DNA of 64,000 nt. Source: Comamonadaceae bacterium (GTDB lineage Bacteria; Pseudomonadota; Gammaproteobacteria; Burkholderiales; Burkholderiaceae_C). The notes beneath the pieces were generated by a model, which ran no database searches, was not told the DNA's origin, and saw nothing but the letters and a program-made list of their open reading frames with translations. A program made the translations under genes and the position numbers. Shown in pieces: positions 11,565-20,825 of this stretch (positions within the stretch are counted from its first letter, which is position 1; every line of letters begins with the position of its first letter). The stretch spans positions 124,001-188,000 of the forward strand of contig CANFLX010000001.1 of assembly GCA_947447985.1 (NCBI GenBank), read 5' to 3'.

Positions 11565-13817
11565 TCATCGTGCCTTGGCGAGCATTTCCGTGGCGCGCTT
11601 GCGCAAGGATTCGTTCCCGCCGGCAATGACCTCTTCAATCAGCGCGCGTGCGCCTTCTTTTTCGCCGATCTCTAAAAACTGTTCAGCCAAGGCCATCGTG
11701 GCCTCGAGACGCTCAGTGGTGGCGACGGCGCTTTCCGGCGCGACAGCTGAGGCGCTCGTCGCCATGGAACCGACCTCGGACGGGATACCCGAGGCTGATG
11801 CGCTGGCTGCGCCCGCCTTGGAACTGGTCAGGGCCTGCAGGTCGTCGGGCCCCAGGTTAAATACTGAATTTTGAAAAGTTTCCTTGGTCGCTGTTGCCTC
11901 GGACGCCTTGCTGATACCTGCACCGTACAGTGGATTGATAGGATCCAAGGCCAAACCCATCGCAAGAACCTGGGCCCAGTCGGCGCCCTTGCCCTGGGTC
12001 AATGCGTGAACCTCGCGCGCCATCGATTCAAAACTGTCCGCATCGCCGCGCTTAGCGTAAATCGCCAACAACTTGAGGTGGATCGCCACCCGGTTGGGCG
12101 TTTGTTGCAGACCTTCTTTCAGAATTTCTTCCGCGGGAACGTCCTTGCCGTACGCGAGGTAGACCTCTGCCTCGGCAACCGGGTCGAGCTCATTGGCCAT
12201 TTCCAGTTGACTTTCCTGGTACGGGGCGCTGTGCATGCCTGACGCATGGGCCTCGGCGGTATCCACGCGCTGAGCGCTCCCTGCCGAGAAAGAGGTGCTG
12301 GCGCTGGCGTTCCACTTCAAGTTGGCGTCCGTTGCGTCGCCGCCAGCTTTGTTGGATTGCCTGCGACGGTACCAACCCAAGCCGCCCAGCAGGGCCACGA
12401 GTGCCAGCGCCAAGGCACTGATTTCCGGGTTGCGCATGAGGCGATCGAGGATTCCCTGCGCAGGCGCACTGACCGGTGCGGACGCCGCAGAGGTGACAGA
12501 CGGCGCAGCGGGTTTGGATGCGGCGGATGCGACGGGCGCGGCCGCGCCATCATTCGTCGGCGCGGAAGCCACCGCGTTGGGCGTTGCTGAGGCGCCAGCA
12601 GCTTCTGGTTTGGCCGCTACTTTGGCCAACTGATTCAGTTCTTCAATGTTTTTCGCCAGTTCGCGAGCGCGCTCGCTGGCTTCATTCTTCGCCCGTTGCT
12701 GGGCGATTTGCTCCATATTTGCTTTTTCCGCAATGTCTTGGGCAGAAGTTTTGGACAACTTCAAGGTGTCGCCCGATGGTGTCTTTGCCGTTGTCGCAGG
12801 TGCCGAAGGCGCGACTTTGCCAGTCGTTTCGGTGGGCTTGGACGCCTCCGGCACGGAAGGCGCTTGCCCGGCCAAGGTGCGACGCAGGTTTTGGAAGTCC
12901 TGGTTCTGGCGCTGTATGAGGCGCTGAGCGTCCGCTTGTGACGTCTTTTTGACCGTGGCCACATCGGGCGCCACAATTTCGGTATTGGCCAGCAGGCGGT
13001 TGACGTTGCCATCCACAAAGGCGGAGGGGTTGGCTTCCAGCATGGCTACCAGCATTTGCTCCATACTGATGCCTTCGGCGAGCCAGGCCCGGGCGATCTT
13101 GCCAGCGCTGTCCCCGGCATTGACCTTCACCCGTTGTTGCCCGCTGCTCGATGCTGCGGGAGCCATTGCGGGATTTGGGCCAGCTTTGGTGCTTGCGGCC
13201 GCCGCAGGAGGGGGGGTGTTGGTCGCTGCCGCTGCGCTTGATGCTGCTGTTGCTGCGGTAGAAGCGGCCTGTTTGGTTGATGCCGTTTGGCTTTCGGAGC
13301 CGGTCGCTGGCAGCACCGCCGTGGCAGTGCCGTCTTGTGATTTTGGCGGATCCAGCAAAATCGTGTAGGTTCGAACAATCTTCCCGGAGCCCCAGCTTAA
13401 TTCCACCAGAATGTCTAAAAAAGGGTCGTTAAGGGTGCGACTGCCCGTGACTTTGAGGTAGCGACTGCCGTTTTGCCGACGCTGCAACACAATTTGCGTG
13501 CCGTTGAGCGCCGCGTTGTACTCCAAACCCATCCCAGTAAAAGTCGAAGGTGCGGCGAGTTCAGACTTCAGTGAGCCAGCGTCGTCTTCGCTGACATCTG
13601 TCAAATCGATTTCTGCGACCAGGCTTTGGCCCAGTGCCGACTGAACCCGCAGCTTACCCATCGACAGTGCGTTGGCGTCGGTCGCACCTAAACTGACTAA
13701 AACAGCGGCGATGGGCGCAACAGATGTGCGCAAAAAACGTTGACGGTAGATCAATTGAAATCCAACCTTTCTTCTGAGCCTGGAGTAACTTTGCCAAGCT
13801 ACGATTATCGTTGACAT
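11565..13817 (-). CDS. fimV: FimV/HubP-like polar peptidoglycan-binding protein
   Basis: FimV-family proteins organise the cell pole and support type IV pili and type II secretion. The 750-residue protein has an N-terminal signal segment ending ATDANA (about residue 50), the FimV N-terminal domain (about 50-150), and a LysM-like segment after VKVNAGDSAGKIARAW (about 230-290). A single membrane helix ALALALVALLGG lies near 465. The acidic cytoplasmic tail ends in the TPR-like FimV C-terminal motif (ATMALAEQFLEIGEKEGA). Long Ala/Pro/Thr-rich linkers separate the domains. It sits between asd and truA as in other Burkholderiales. A 117-base AT-rich gap before it probably holds its own promoter. 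Confidence 0.92.
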   Translation of the reverse strand: MSTIIVAWQSYSRLRRKVGFQLIYRQRFLRTSVAPIAAVLVSLGATDANALSMGKLRVQSALGQSLVAEIDLTDVSEDDAGSLKSELAAPSTFTGMGLEYNAALNGTQIVLQRRQNGSRYLKVTGSRTLNDPFLDILVELSWGSGKIVRTYTILLDPPKSQDGTATAVLPATGSESQTASTKQAASTAATAASSAAAATNTPPPAAAASTKAGPNPAMAPAASSSGQQRVKVNAGDSAGKIARAWLAEGISMEQMLVAMLEANPSAFVDGNVNRLLANTEIVAPDVATVKKTSQADAQRLIQRQNQDFQNLRRTLAGQAPSVPEASKPTETTGKVAPSAPATTAKTPSGDTLKLSKTSAQDIAEKANMEQIAQQRAKNEASERARELAKNIEELNQLAKVAAKPEAAGASATPNAVASAPTNDGAAAPVASAASKPAAPSVTSAASAPVSAPAQGILDRLMRNPEISALALALVALLGGLGWYRRRQSNKAGGDATDANLKWNASASTSFSAGSAQRVDTAEAHASGMHSAPYQESQLEMANELDPVAEAEVYLAYGKDVPAEEILKEGLQQTPNRVAIHLKLLAIYAKRGDADSFESMAREVHALTQGKGADWAQVLAMGLALDPINPLYGAGISKASEATATKETFQNSVFNLGPDDLQALTSSKAGAASASASGIPSEVGSMATSASAVAPESAVATTERLEATMALAEQFLEIGEKEGARALIEEVIAGGNESLRKRATEMLAKAR

Positions 13818-13934
13818 GCTTTGATTTTGGCTAAAAATTAATCACATATCATATTTATTGCCGTTTTTTTAATTTTATTTCACGTTCGGCATCTTCAACT
13901 CCGCACGTGCCTGCCGCAGCAGGCCCCGGGTGAT
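13818..13934 (-). promoter_or_regulatory. AT-rich upstream region of fimV
   Basis: This 117-base spacer between asd and fimV is strikingly AT-rich (about 13830-13880) compared with the surrounding GC-rich genes. On the minus strand it contains an AATATGATAT stretch that could serve as a -10 region. No convincing -35 or strong terminator hairpin was found. I infer a fimV promoter region only from composition and position. Confidence 0.35.
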
Positions 13935-15092
13935 TTACGCGGTCAGCAAAATGCGCAGCATGCGGCGCAGCGGCTCAGCGGCACCCCACAGCAGTTGGTC
14001 CCCCACCGTGAAGGCGCCCAGGTACTCGGGCCCCATCGCCAGCTTGCGAACCCGGCCCACAGGGATCGTCATGGTGCCGGTGACTGCCACAGGGGTCAGG
14101 TCCCGAACCGTCGCTTCACGGGTGTTGGGCACCAGTTTGACCCAGGGGTTGTCGGCTGCGATCATGGCTTCAATGTCAGCAACGGGTACGTTTTTCTTCA
14201 GTTTGAAGGTCAAGGCCTGGCTGTGGCAACGCATCGCGCCCACGCGCACGCAAAATCCGTCAACCGGGGTCGCAGTTGAGCCAAAGTCTGGGCCCTGTCC
14301 GAGAATCTTGTTGGTTTCAGCCATGCCCTTCCATTCTTCTTTGGAAGTTCCCCAACCGTAGTCGTTGTAGCTTTTGCCAATGCCGAGGTCCTTGTCAATC
14401 CAGGGGATGAGCGAGCCACCGAGGGGAACGCCAAAGTTGGCCGTTTCTGCCGCACTGAGGCTGCGCTGCTTGGCCACCACCATGCGGTCAATGTCCAAAA
14501 TAGAGCTTTTGGGGTCGTCCAGCAGGGCTTTGACCTCTGCGTTCAAGGTGCCGTACTGTGTCAGCAATTCACGCATGTGCTGCGCACCACCGCCGGAAGC
14601 GGCCTGGTAGGTTTGGGTGCTCATCCACTCCACCAGACCTGCTTTGTACAAGGCGCCGACGCCCATCAGCATGCAGCTGACGGTGCAATTGCCGCCAATC
14701 CAGTTCTTGCCGCCGCCGGTCAGTGCTTTTTGAATGACCGGCATGTTGACTGGATCCAAAATAATGACGGCATCTTTTTCCATGCGCAGGGTGGACGCCG
14801 CGTCAATCCAATGGCCGTTCCAGCCCGCGGCCCGTAGCTTGGGGAAAACTGCGGTGGTGTAATCGCCGCCCTGGGCGCTGATGATGATGTCGCAACGTTT
14901 GAGCGCGTCAATATTGAATGCGTCTTGCAGCGTGGTTTCGTTCTTGGCTTGTGCCGGTGCCTTGCCACCGGCGTTCGACGTGGAGAAGAACATGGGCTCG
15001 ATGAGATCGAAGTCCCCCTCGGCCTGCATGCGATCCATCAACACGGAGCCGACCATGCCGCGCCAGCCGACCAAACCTACTAAATTGCTCAT
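13935..15092 (-). CDS. asd: aspartate-semialdehyde dehydrogenase
   Basis: Asd reduces aspartyl phosphate to aspartate semialdehyde, the branch point to lysine/diaminopimelate, threonine, isoleucine and methionine. The N-terminal NADP loop is [14 protein letters not shown]. The catalytic cysteine is C136 in IGGNCTVSC, and the later conserved [13 protein letters not shown] motif is present. The 385-residue length suits the gram-negative (E. coli-like) Asd class. Upstream on the same strand is a 230-base gap after mltD that contains a possible leader peptide and hairpins. Confidence 0.97.
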   Translation of the reverse strand: MSNLVGLVGWRGMVGSVLMDRMQAEGDFDLIEPMFFSTSNAGGKAPAQAKNETTLQDAFNIDALKRCDIIISAQGGDYTTAVFPKLRAAGWNGHWIDAASTLRMEKDAVIILDPVNMPVIQKALTGGGKNWIGGNCTVSCMLMGVGALYKAGLVEWMSTQTYQAASGGGAQHMRELLTQYGTLNAEVKALLDDPKSSILDIDRMVVAKQRSLSAAETANFGVPLGGSLIPWIDKDLGIGKSYNDYGWGTSKEEWKGMAETNKILGQGPDFGSTATPVDGFCVRVGAMRCHSQALTFKLKKNVPVADIEAMIAADNPWVKLVPNTREATVRDLTPVAVTGTMTIPVGRVRKLAMGPEYLGAFTVGDQLLWGAAEPLRRMLRILLTA

Positions 15093-15136
15093 TTCAACGC
15101 CCTTTCATTTTCAACAGTGTTTGACCTGACTGTTTG

Positions 15137-15172
15137 CCCGGCTCGTCTGGCCGGGAGGGCGCACGACGAACC
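15137..15172 (-). promoter_or_regulatory. mutually exclusive RNA hairpins in the asd 5' region
   Basis: On the minus strand, CCCGGC and GCCGGG (15155-15150 and 15142-15137) form a 6-bp stem with a 7-base loop. Alternatively GGTTCGTC (15172-15165) pairs with GACGAGCC (15147-15140) over 8 bp with one G-U. Both structures use bases 15140-15142, so they cannot form together. No U tract follows the first stem, so it is not a classical terminator. The arrangement between a leader-like frame and asd resembles an attenuator, but this is inference. Confidence 0.3.
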
Positions 15173-15180
15173 AGGCTGGA

Positions 15181-15282
15181 TCAGCCCTTAATGGTCGTGG
15201 TTTTGGAGGTGATTGCACGCGCACGTCCAGCGACCGCGATGGCGATGGTGGTGTTCAAAGGAAAGTTGTGCGGGTGAAACAT
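15181..15282 (-). CDS. possible Thr/Ile-rich leader peptide upstream of asd
   Basis: A 33-codon frame starts at ATG 15282 and encodes 6 Thr and 4 Ile residues, clustered as NTTIAIAV and ITSKTTTI. This recalls threonine operon leader peptides. A TACAAT hexamer ends 7 bases before the ATG, so a transcript could begin at or near the start codon (leaderless). There is no good ribosome-binding site. The frame ends 88 bases before asd, an enzyme of the threonine/isoleucine pathway. It could be a chance frame, as no homologue is known to me. Confidence 0.25.
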   Translation of the reverse strand: MFHPHNFPLNTTIAIAVAGRARAITSKTTTIKG

Positions 15283-15322
15283 GGCCGATATTGTAACGGC
15301 CCGTCGCTGACGCCTGACTTGC

Positions 15323-16786
15323 TCAGGCCTTGCCTTTTTTTGCGCCTTTGGCGCTTGTCTTCTTCGCCGCAGACCGATCGGTGGACCTGGCTTGGGCCTT
15401 GGCGGGTCCTGGCTTGGCGTTTGCAGCATTCATCGACACGTAAACCACCACGCTCTGGCCCGATTTGAAATTGGCGTTAGCGGCCACTTTGTTCCACTGG
15501 GCCACATTGCTGGGCGACGTCGCATAGCGCTTCGCAATGGTGGCGACCGAGTCGCCTTTGCCGGCTTTCACCAGTTTGCGAACCTGCACCATTTCAGGGG
15601 CAAAGCTGACTTCGCCCTTGTCGGCCACCGCACTGGTCACATCCACTTGCGCATGGGCCGGGCGGGGTACCAGCAGTGTCGAGCCCGGCTTGATCAACAT
15701 GCCTCGGGGGATATTGTTAATTTCCCGGAGCTGTGCCTCCGTCATGCCCGCTTGCTTTGCCGCATCCGCAACCCGCAGTGTGCCCGGCGCCACCCAGACG
15801 GTCCAGGTTGCCAGGCGTGAGCCAGCAAACCGATCCAGGTTTTGCATAAACACATCGGCGCTGTCCCACGGCAGCAGGATTTGTGGTGTGCCCGCGGCCA
15901 GTATCACGGGTTTATTCAAGGAGGGGTTGAGGGCCTTGAAGTCGTCCAGAGGCACCTCTGCCAGCTTGGCTGCCATGGCGACATCAATATCGCGGCGGAT
16001 GCTCACCGTCTGGAAATAGGGGTGGTTCTCAATTTTTGGCAATTGGCTGCCGAAGTCCTGCGGGCGGGCCACGATGTTCTTGATGGCCTGCAGTTTGGGC
16101 ACATAAAACTGGGTTTCCATGGGCATGCTCAGGTCGGTGTAACCCGTGCCGAGCATGAGACGTTCATTTTTTGCGATGGCTCGGCCAACGCTGCCTTCGC
16201 CCCAGTTGTAAGCCGCCAGCGCCAAATGCCAGTCGCCGAACATGCCGTAGAGCTTTTGCAGGTAGTCCAGGGCCGCACGGGTGGAAGCCAACACATCGCG
16301 CCGGTCGTCCCGGAACACGTTTTGCTTGAGCTCAAAGGTTTTTCCCGTGGCGGGCATGAACTGCCACATGCCCGCGGCCTTGGCGCTGGACACTGCCTGG
16401 GGGTTGAACGCGCTTTCCACAAAGGGCAGCAATGCCAGCTCGGTGGGCATGTTGCGCCGCTCCAGTTCTTCCACAATGTGAAAAAGGTATTTGCGCGACC
16501 GCTCGGTCATGCGAAAAATATAGTCGGGCCGCGCCGTGTACCAATTTTCGCGGTCGTGCACCAGCGGGCTGTCCAGGTCGGGCATGGCGTAGCCCTGGCG
16601 GATTCGTTCCCACAGATCGGTCGTGGTCGCCAGCGAGGTCACCGATCGGCTGGTGTTTGCTTGCGGTTCCAGCGCTTGGAGGGCATCCGTCGGCGCATAG
16701 GTTTGTGCCTGACCGCTCCCGAGCGTCACCCAGCACAGCCCTGCCACGCACATTGCGCGGCTCCAAACTTTCAGAAAATGGGTCAA
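15323..16786 (-). CDS. mltD: membrane-bound lytic murein transglycosylase D
   Basis: MltD cleaves peptidoglycan glycan strands in the periplasm. After a signal segment ending GSGQAQ comes an SLT catalytic domain with the Glu in LLPFVESAFNP and the GMWQFMPATG and ALAAYNWGEG motifs. Two LysM peptidoglycan-binding modules follow, and a Lys/Ala-rich tail. TTG at 16786 is preferred because it overlaps the gloB stop (TTGA) and yields a compact signal peptide. ATG at 16753 is an alternative, and the frame is open further upstream. The mltD-gloB pairing matches E. coli. Confidence 0.9.
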   Translation of the reverse strand: MTHFLKVWSRAMCVAGLCWVTLGSGQAQTYAPTDALQALEPQANTSRSVTSLATTTDLWERIRQGYAMPDLDSPLVHDRENWYTARPDYIFRMTERSRKYLFHIVEELERRNMPTELALLPFVESAFNPQAVSSAKAAGMWQFMPATGKTFELKQNVFRDDRRDVLASTRAALDYLQKLYGMFGDWHLALAAYNWGEGSVGRAIAKNERLMLGTGYTDLSMPMETQFYVPKLQAIKNIVARPQDFGSQLPKIENHPYFQTVSIRRDIDVAMAAKLAEVPLDDFKALNPSLNKPVILAAGTPQILLPWDSADVFMQNLDRFAGSRLATWTVWVAPGTLRVADAAKQAGMTEAQLREINNIPRGMLIKPGSTLLVPRPAHAQVDVTSAVADKGEVSFAPEMVQVRKLVKAGKGDSVATIAKRYATSPSNVAQWNKVAANANFKSGQSVVVYVSMNAANAKPGPAKAQARSTDRSAAKKTSAKGAKKGKA

Positions 16787-17550
16787 AACTGGTTTTTCCA
16801 GGTACGCAAGGTCGCGAACACGCCTTGCTGGGCGCAAAGCGCCGGGTCAAACCCTAGTGCCGACGCCACGATTTCGGCTTCGCCAGAACGCAAAAAAGGG
16901 TTGATCGCACGTTCCATGGCGATGGTGGATGGCAGCGTGGCTTGATCGGATGCCCGCAGCAGCTGGCAGCGCTGTTGGTACGCGACCAGTGCTGGGTTGC
17001 CAGGCTCCACCGCCAAGGCAAAGCGCAGGTTACTCAAGGTGTATTCGTGGGTGCAGCAGACGCGGGTGCTGCCCGGCAAGGCTGCGAGCTTCTCCAGCGA
17101 CGCGAGCATTTGCACTGGCGTGCCTTCAAAAAGGCGACCACAGCCACCGCTGAACAAGGTGTCGCCGCAAAAAAGCACGGGCGCATCGTCTACGGCGGCG
17201 CAATAGTAGGCAATATGCCCCGCCGTGTGGCCCGGAACTTCGATGACTTGGAAGGGCATGCCCAGTACGTCCACGCGGTCATCTTGGCCTACGCGGACCA
17301 AGGGTTCCGGCATTTTTTCGAGGCGTGGGCCATAGACCTGGGCACCTGTAGCGGCGCGCAAAGCGGCAACGCCTGCCGTGTGGTCTGGATGGTGGTGGGT
17401 GACTAGAATGCCCGCCAGGCGCAGTTGGTGTGCGGCCAAGGCTTGCAATACCGGATCGGCATCGCCGGGATCCACCACCCACGCGGCTTGCCCGTCGTGC
17501 AGCATCCAGATGTAATTGTCAGTCAATGCGGGCAGCGGTATTAACGTCAT
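16783..17550 (-). CDS. gloB: hydroxyacylglutathione hydrolase (glyoxalase II)
   Basis: GloB hydrolyses S-lactoylglutathione to lactate and glutathione in methylglyoxal detoxification. The metallo-beta-lactamase fold is shown by the di-metal motif THHHPDHTAG (residues 51-60), GHTAGH and FCGDTLFSGGCG. The 255-residue length is standard. It is divergent from the yafS-like methyltransferase, and the two start codons overlap within one CATG sequence (17548-17551). It is followed on its strand by mltD. Confidence 0.95.
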   Translation of the reverse strand: MTLIPLPALTDNYIWMLHDGQAAWVVDPGDADPVLQALAAHQLRLAGILVTHHHPDHTAGVAALRAATGAQVYGPRLEKMPEPLVRVGQDDRVDVLGMPFQVIEVPGHTAGHIAYYCAAVDDAPVLFCGDTLFSGGCGRLFEGTPVQMLASLEKLAALPGSTRVCCTHEYTLSNLRFALAVEPGNPALVAYQQRCQLLRASDQATLPSTIAMERAINPFLRSGEAEIVASALGFDPALCAQQGVFATLRTWKNQF

Positions 17551-18379
17551 GAGCGATCAAATTATAGGTTTGCAGCAGTGGTTACAGACGCCGCCAGGGC
17601 GCTATTTGCTCGAATGGGAAAGTGCGCAGGTAGACCGCGCCGTGGCAGACGTTTTTGGCTACCACGCGCTGCAGTTGGGTTTGCCTGAGCTGTGCGGTCT
17701 GCAGGATAACCGTATGCCCCATCGCTGGCTGGCGGTGCAGGAAATGCCCCAAGATGCGTCGGGGCAAGAGCTCGCCGGGCTTGACCCTCCTGCTGGCGAT
17801 GTTCCCTTGGCACTGGTCACTGATTTTGAGGCGCTGCCCTTTCCGGCCGCGAGCTTGGATTTGGTCGTGATGCCCCACACACTGGAAAACAGCGACGCAC
17901 ACGAGACGCTGCGCGAGGTGGAGCGGGTGTTGATGCCGGAGGGCAGGGTTGTGATTTGCGGGCTCAACCCCACCAGCTTGTGGGCCTTGCGACTGGCCCG
18001 CCAACGGTTGTGGCGCTTGCTGGGCCTTGGACGTTTTATGGGACAGGACTATTTGCCACTGGAAGACTCATTTCTGGGCGTTTGGCGACTGCGTGACTGG
18101 TTGCGCCTGCTGGGCTTTGAGGTGGAGGTGGTGCGCTATGGTTGCCACGGACCGGCGGTCAGCAGCGCGCGGTGGCTGCGCCGCCTGGGCTGGCTGGACC
18201 GCTTAGGCGCGCGCTGGTGGCCGGTGCTGGGCGCCGCCTACATGGTGGTGGCTGTCAAAAAAGTGCGGGGTGCAAGGTTAATGGGTGCGACATGGCGGTC
18301 CAAACGCTTGCGTGCAGCGTCAGCGGTAGCAGCAGGTCAACGGCGCCAGGATATGACGAACAAGGAAACAAAACAGTGA
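17549..18379 (+). CDS. class I SAM-dependent methyltransferase domain protein (YafS-like)
   Basis: This protein of about 276 residues resembles the Methyltransf_11 family around [20 protein letters not shown] and [20 protein letters not shown], which correspond to motifs II and III. The usual Gly-rich motif I of SAM binding is not obvious in the N-terminal third, so catalytic activity is uncertain. The context gloB/methyltransferase/rnhA equals E. coli gloB-yafS-rnhA. ATG 17549 overlaps the gloB start on the other strand. The stop codon overlaps the rnhA GTG start (GTGA). Confidence 0.8.
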   Translation: MSDQIIGLQQWLQTPPGRYLLEWESAQVDRAVADVFGYHALQLGLPELCGLQDNRMPHRWLAVQEMPQDASGQELAGLDPPAGDVPLALVTDFEALPFPAASLDLVVMPHTLENSDAHETLREVERVLMPEGRVVICGLNPTSLWALRLARQRLWRLLGLGRFMGQDYLPLEDSFLGVWRLRDWLRLLGFEVEVVRYGCHGPAVSSARWLRRLGWLDRLGARWWPVLGAAYMVVAVKKVRGARLMGATWRSKRLRAASAVAAGQRRQDMTNKETKQ

Positions 18380-18828
18380 ACCAGGTTGTGATTTATACCG
18401 ACGGCGCCTGCAAAGGCAACCCCGGCCCTGGCGGTTGGGGCGTGTTGCTGCGCTCGCCCGACGGCAGTGAAAAAGAGCTCTGCGGCGGTGAGGCAGGCAC
18501 TACCAACAACCGCATGGAAATGATGGCCGTCATTCAGGCCCTGGCCGCGCTCAAACGCCCCTGCCAGGTCACTTTGCACTTGGACAGCCAATACGTGCTC
18601 AAAGGCATCACCGAATGGCTTCCCGGTTGGAAAGCCAAAGGTTGGCGCACTGCGGCCAAACAACCCGTCAAAAACGTGGATTTGTGGCAGCAGCTCGACA
18701 CCCTGGTCTCGCAAGGCGGCCACACGATCGACTGGCGCTGGGTCAAAGGCCACAACGGAGATCCGGGCAATGAACGGGCCGATGGACTGGCCAACCGCGG
18801 TGTGGGCATGGCGCCTGCCGAGGCTTGA
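18376..18828 (+). CDS. rnhA: ribonuclease HI
   Basis: RnhA removes RNA from RNA-DNA hybrids. The 150-residue protein starts [22 protein letters not shown] with catalytic D9. The catalytic Glu in NNRMEMMA, the Asp in LDSQYV and the C-terminal [13 protein letters not shown] with the conserved His and Asp follow. GTG 18376 is chosen because it gives exactly the family length, has AAGGAA upstream and overlaps the preceding stop codon. Only 3 bases separate it from the end of convergent moeA. The dnaQ gene often found next to rnhA is not here. Confidence 0.96.
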   Translation: MNQVVIYTDGACKGNPGPGGWGVLLRSPDGSEKELCGGEAGTTNNRMEMMAVIQALAALKRPCQVTLHLDSQYVLKGITEWLPGWKAKGWRTAAKQPVKNVDLWQQLDTLVSQGGHTIDWRWVKGHNGDPGNERADGLANRGVGMAPAEA

Positions 18829-18831
18829 TCG

Positions 18832-20133
18832 CTACAGAACGCCCGTAAACACCATCACATCGACCATGTCCCCTGGCGCAATAGAGCCCTGGTCATGGTG
18901 CAACACCAGCAAACCGTTGGCCCTGACCATGGAGCTCAGCACCCCAGAGCCTTGGTCGCCCGTGGTTTGCACGCAGAGTTGTCCCTGGTCGTCGGTGCTC
19001 ACGATGGCGCGCTGGTATTCGGTGCGTCCCGGCTTTTTGCGGATGGGCTGCGAGCTCCGCGCTTTGAGCAGGGGCGGCGCCACGGCCGGGTCTGCGGCAT
19101 TGGCGCCCATCATGCGCCACAGCGCAGGGCGCACAAAGGCCAAAAAAGTCACCATCACCGCGACCGGATTGCCGGGCAGGCCAAACAGCGGCACCCGACC
19201 CAAGCGGCCCACGGCCATGGGCCGGCCCGGACGCATGGCGATGCGCCAAAACACCACGCCGCCTTCGCCGGGCGTGTCGCTTTGCGCGATTTTGCGCATC
19301 ATGGCCTTGGTGTGGTCGGCCTCTCCCACGCTCACCCCCCCGCTGGTGATGATGGCGTCGGCTTGCAGGGCTGCACTGCGAAAGGCAGCTTCCAATTGCG
19401 CGGGTTCGTCTCGGACGACGCCGAGGTCGACGAGTTCAATGCCCATGCGTTGCAGCATGCCCCAGACGGTGTAGCGGTTGCTGTCAAAGACGGCGCCTTC
19501 GCGAGGCGCCTCGCCCAGACTCAAAATTTCGTCACCGGTCGAAAAATAGGCCACCCGCAAACGGCGCCACACACGCACGGTGGGCAGGCCCAGACTGGCC
19601 AACAATCCCAGGCCTGCGGGTCCGAGCACACTGCCCTGCGTCAATGCGACTTTGCCGCGTTGCAGGTCTTCGCCTTGGGCGCGCCGGTTGTCACCCCTGC
19701 GCACCACGTCTTGGGGAATCGTGATGACTGAGCCGGCAACTTGTACCAACTCCTGCGGTACCACGGTGTTGAGCGCGTGGGGCATGACGGCACCGGTCGT
19801 GATCCGAAGGCATTGCCCGGGGGCCATGGCGCCTTGGTAGGTTTGCCCGGCCAAGGCCGCGCCCACCACCTCGAGCGTCAGTGCCTGTCCAGCCGTCAGA
19901 GCGTTTCCGTCAAACGCATAGCCGTCCATGGCCGAATTGTCGTGGGGTGGAACATCCAAAGGGCTGACCACGTCCTGTGCAATGACCCGGCCCAAGGCCT
20001 GCCAAATGGGAAGTTCTTCAAAGTCATTGGGTAAAGGCACCATGTCTGCCAAGAACGCGTTGACCAAGTGCGCAGGCAGCGCCTTCGGGTCGTAACCCTG
20101 CAGTTCGGCGGCAATGTGGTCCAGAGTTTTCAT
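18832..20133 (-). CDS. moeA: molybdopterin molybdenumtransferase
   Basis: MoeA inserts molybdate into adenylylated molybdopterin to finish the molybdenum cofactor. Visible signatures are PPHDNSAMDGYAF near the N-terminus, GDNRRAQGED, the STGDEI loop, the TSGGVSVGEADHTK MPT-binding motif and LPGNPVAV. The 433-residue length fits. Its ATG overlaps the mobA stop codon as ATGA in the order moaA-mobA-moeA, so the last step of cofactor assembly is coupled to nucleotide addition. Confidence 0.95.
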   Translation of the reverse strand: MKTLDHIAAELQGYDPKALPAHLVNAFLADMVPLPNDFEELPIWQALGRVIAQDVVSPLDVPPHDNSAMDGYAFDGNALTAGQALTLEVVGAALAGQTYQGAMAPGQCLRITTGAVMPHALNTVVPQELVQVAGSVITIPQDVVRRGDNRRAQGEDLQRGKVALTQGSVLGPAGLGLLASLGLPTVRVWRRLRVAYFSTGDEILSLGEAPREGAVFDSNRYTVWGMLQRMGIELVDLGVVRDEPAQLEAAFRSAALQADAIITSGGVSVGEADHTKAMMRKIAQSDTPGEGGVVFWRIAMRPGRPMAVGRLGRVPLFGLPGNPVAVMVTFLAFVRPALWRMMGANAADPAVAPPLLKARSSQPIRKKPGRTEYQRAIVSTDDQGQLCVQTTGDQGSGVLSSMVRANGLLVLHHDQGSIAPGDMVDVMVFTGVL

Positions 20134-20819
20134 GAAGCGTGGCGGGAGTCTGCATTGAGCTGCGCAAGCTCGGTCAAGGTGTTGGCGTTGAAAAAGGCCT
20201 GAGGGTCATCGTGCGATTGGTCAAAGGCGACGGTGACGGTGCGGTGCTGGGCGGTCCACGCATCGACTTTGCGTCCACCGGCCTCCAAAAAAGCGTTCAG
20301 GCTGTAGTCCAGGTTCGTGCGCATCAAACAAAAAACCGGCTGGGCGCGAAGTGTCACCCCGCCATCCGCTGCTTTTTCAGGTGCGCAAGCCACGGCAATA
20401 TCGGCCTGCGCATTGCCCAAGGCATCAGACAGGCGCTGGAGCAAGTCCAGCGGAAATCGTGGCGTGTCGCAGGCCACGGTGAGAAGGTATTCGAAGCTCT
20501 GCATCTCGCCCGCCTCCTTTGCCACCGCTGCGCAATGTTGCAAGCCCGTGTGAAAGCCGGCGAGCGGGCCCGCAAAACCTGGCAGTGCATCCCCCCACAC
20601 CGGGATGTCCCAGCTTTCGTAGGTTTCTAGATTGCGGTTGGCGTTGATAGCCACCAAGCCCGGTGCGCCGCCGATCTGGGCGCGCAGGCGCTCGACGCAA
20701 TGCCATGCCAGGGCCTGGCCCTTGAGCAATTGAAGTCCCTTGTCTACGCCACCCATGCGACTGCCCATGCCACCGGCCAGCACCAGGGCGCAAACACGGG
20801 CGGGGTTGATGCCTGCCAT
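20130..20819 (-). CDS. mobA: molybdenum cofactor guanylyltransferase
   Basis: MobA attaches GMP to the molybdenum cofactor, giving the bis-MGD form used by DMSO-reductase-family enzymes such as nitrate reductase and formate dehydrogenase. The N-terminal nucleotide-binding signature LAGGMGSRMGGVDKGL (residues 14-29) is diagnostic, and a VACDTPRFPLDLL segment holds the metal-binding Asp. It lies 6 bases downstream of moaA and overlaps moeA. Confidence 0.93.
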   Translation of the reverse strand: MAGINPARVCALVLAGGMGSRMGGVDKGLQLLKGQALAWHCVERLRAQIGGAPGLVAINANRNLETYESWDIPVWGDALPGFAGPLAGFHTGLQHCAAVAKEAGEMQSFEYLLTVACDTPRFPLDLLQRLSDALGNAQADIAVACAPEKAADGGVTLRAQPVFCLMRTNLDYSLNAFLEAGGRKVDAWTAQHRTVTVAFDQSHDDPQAFFNANTLTELAQLNADSRHAS

Positions 20820-20825
20820 GCCCGA

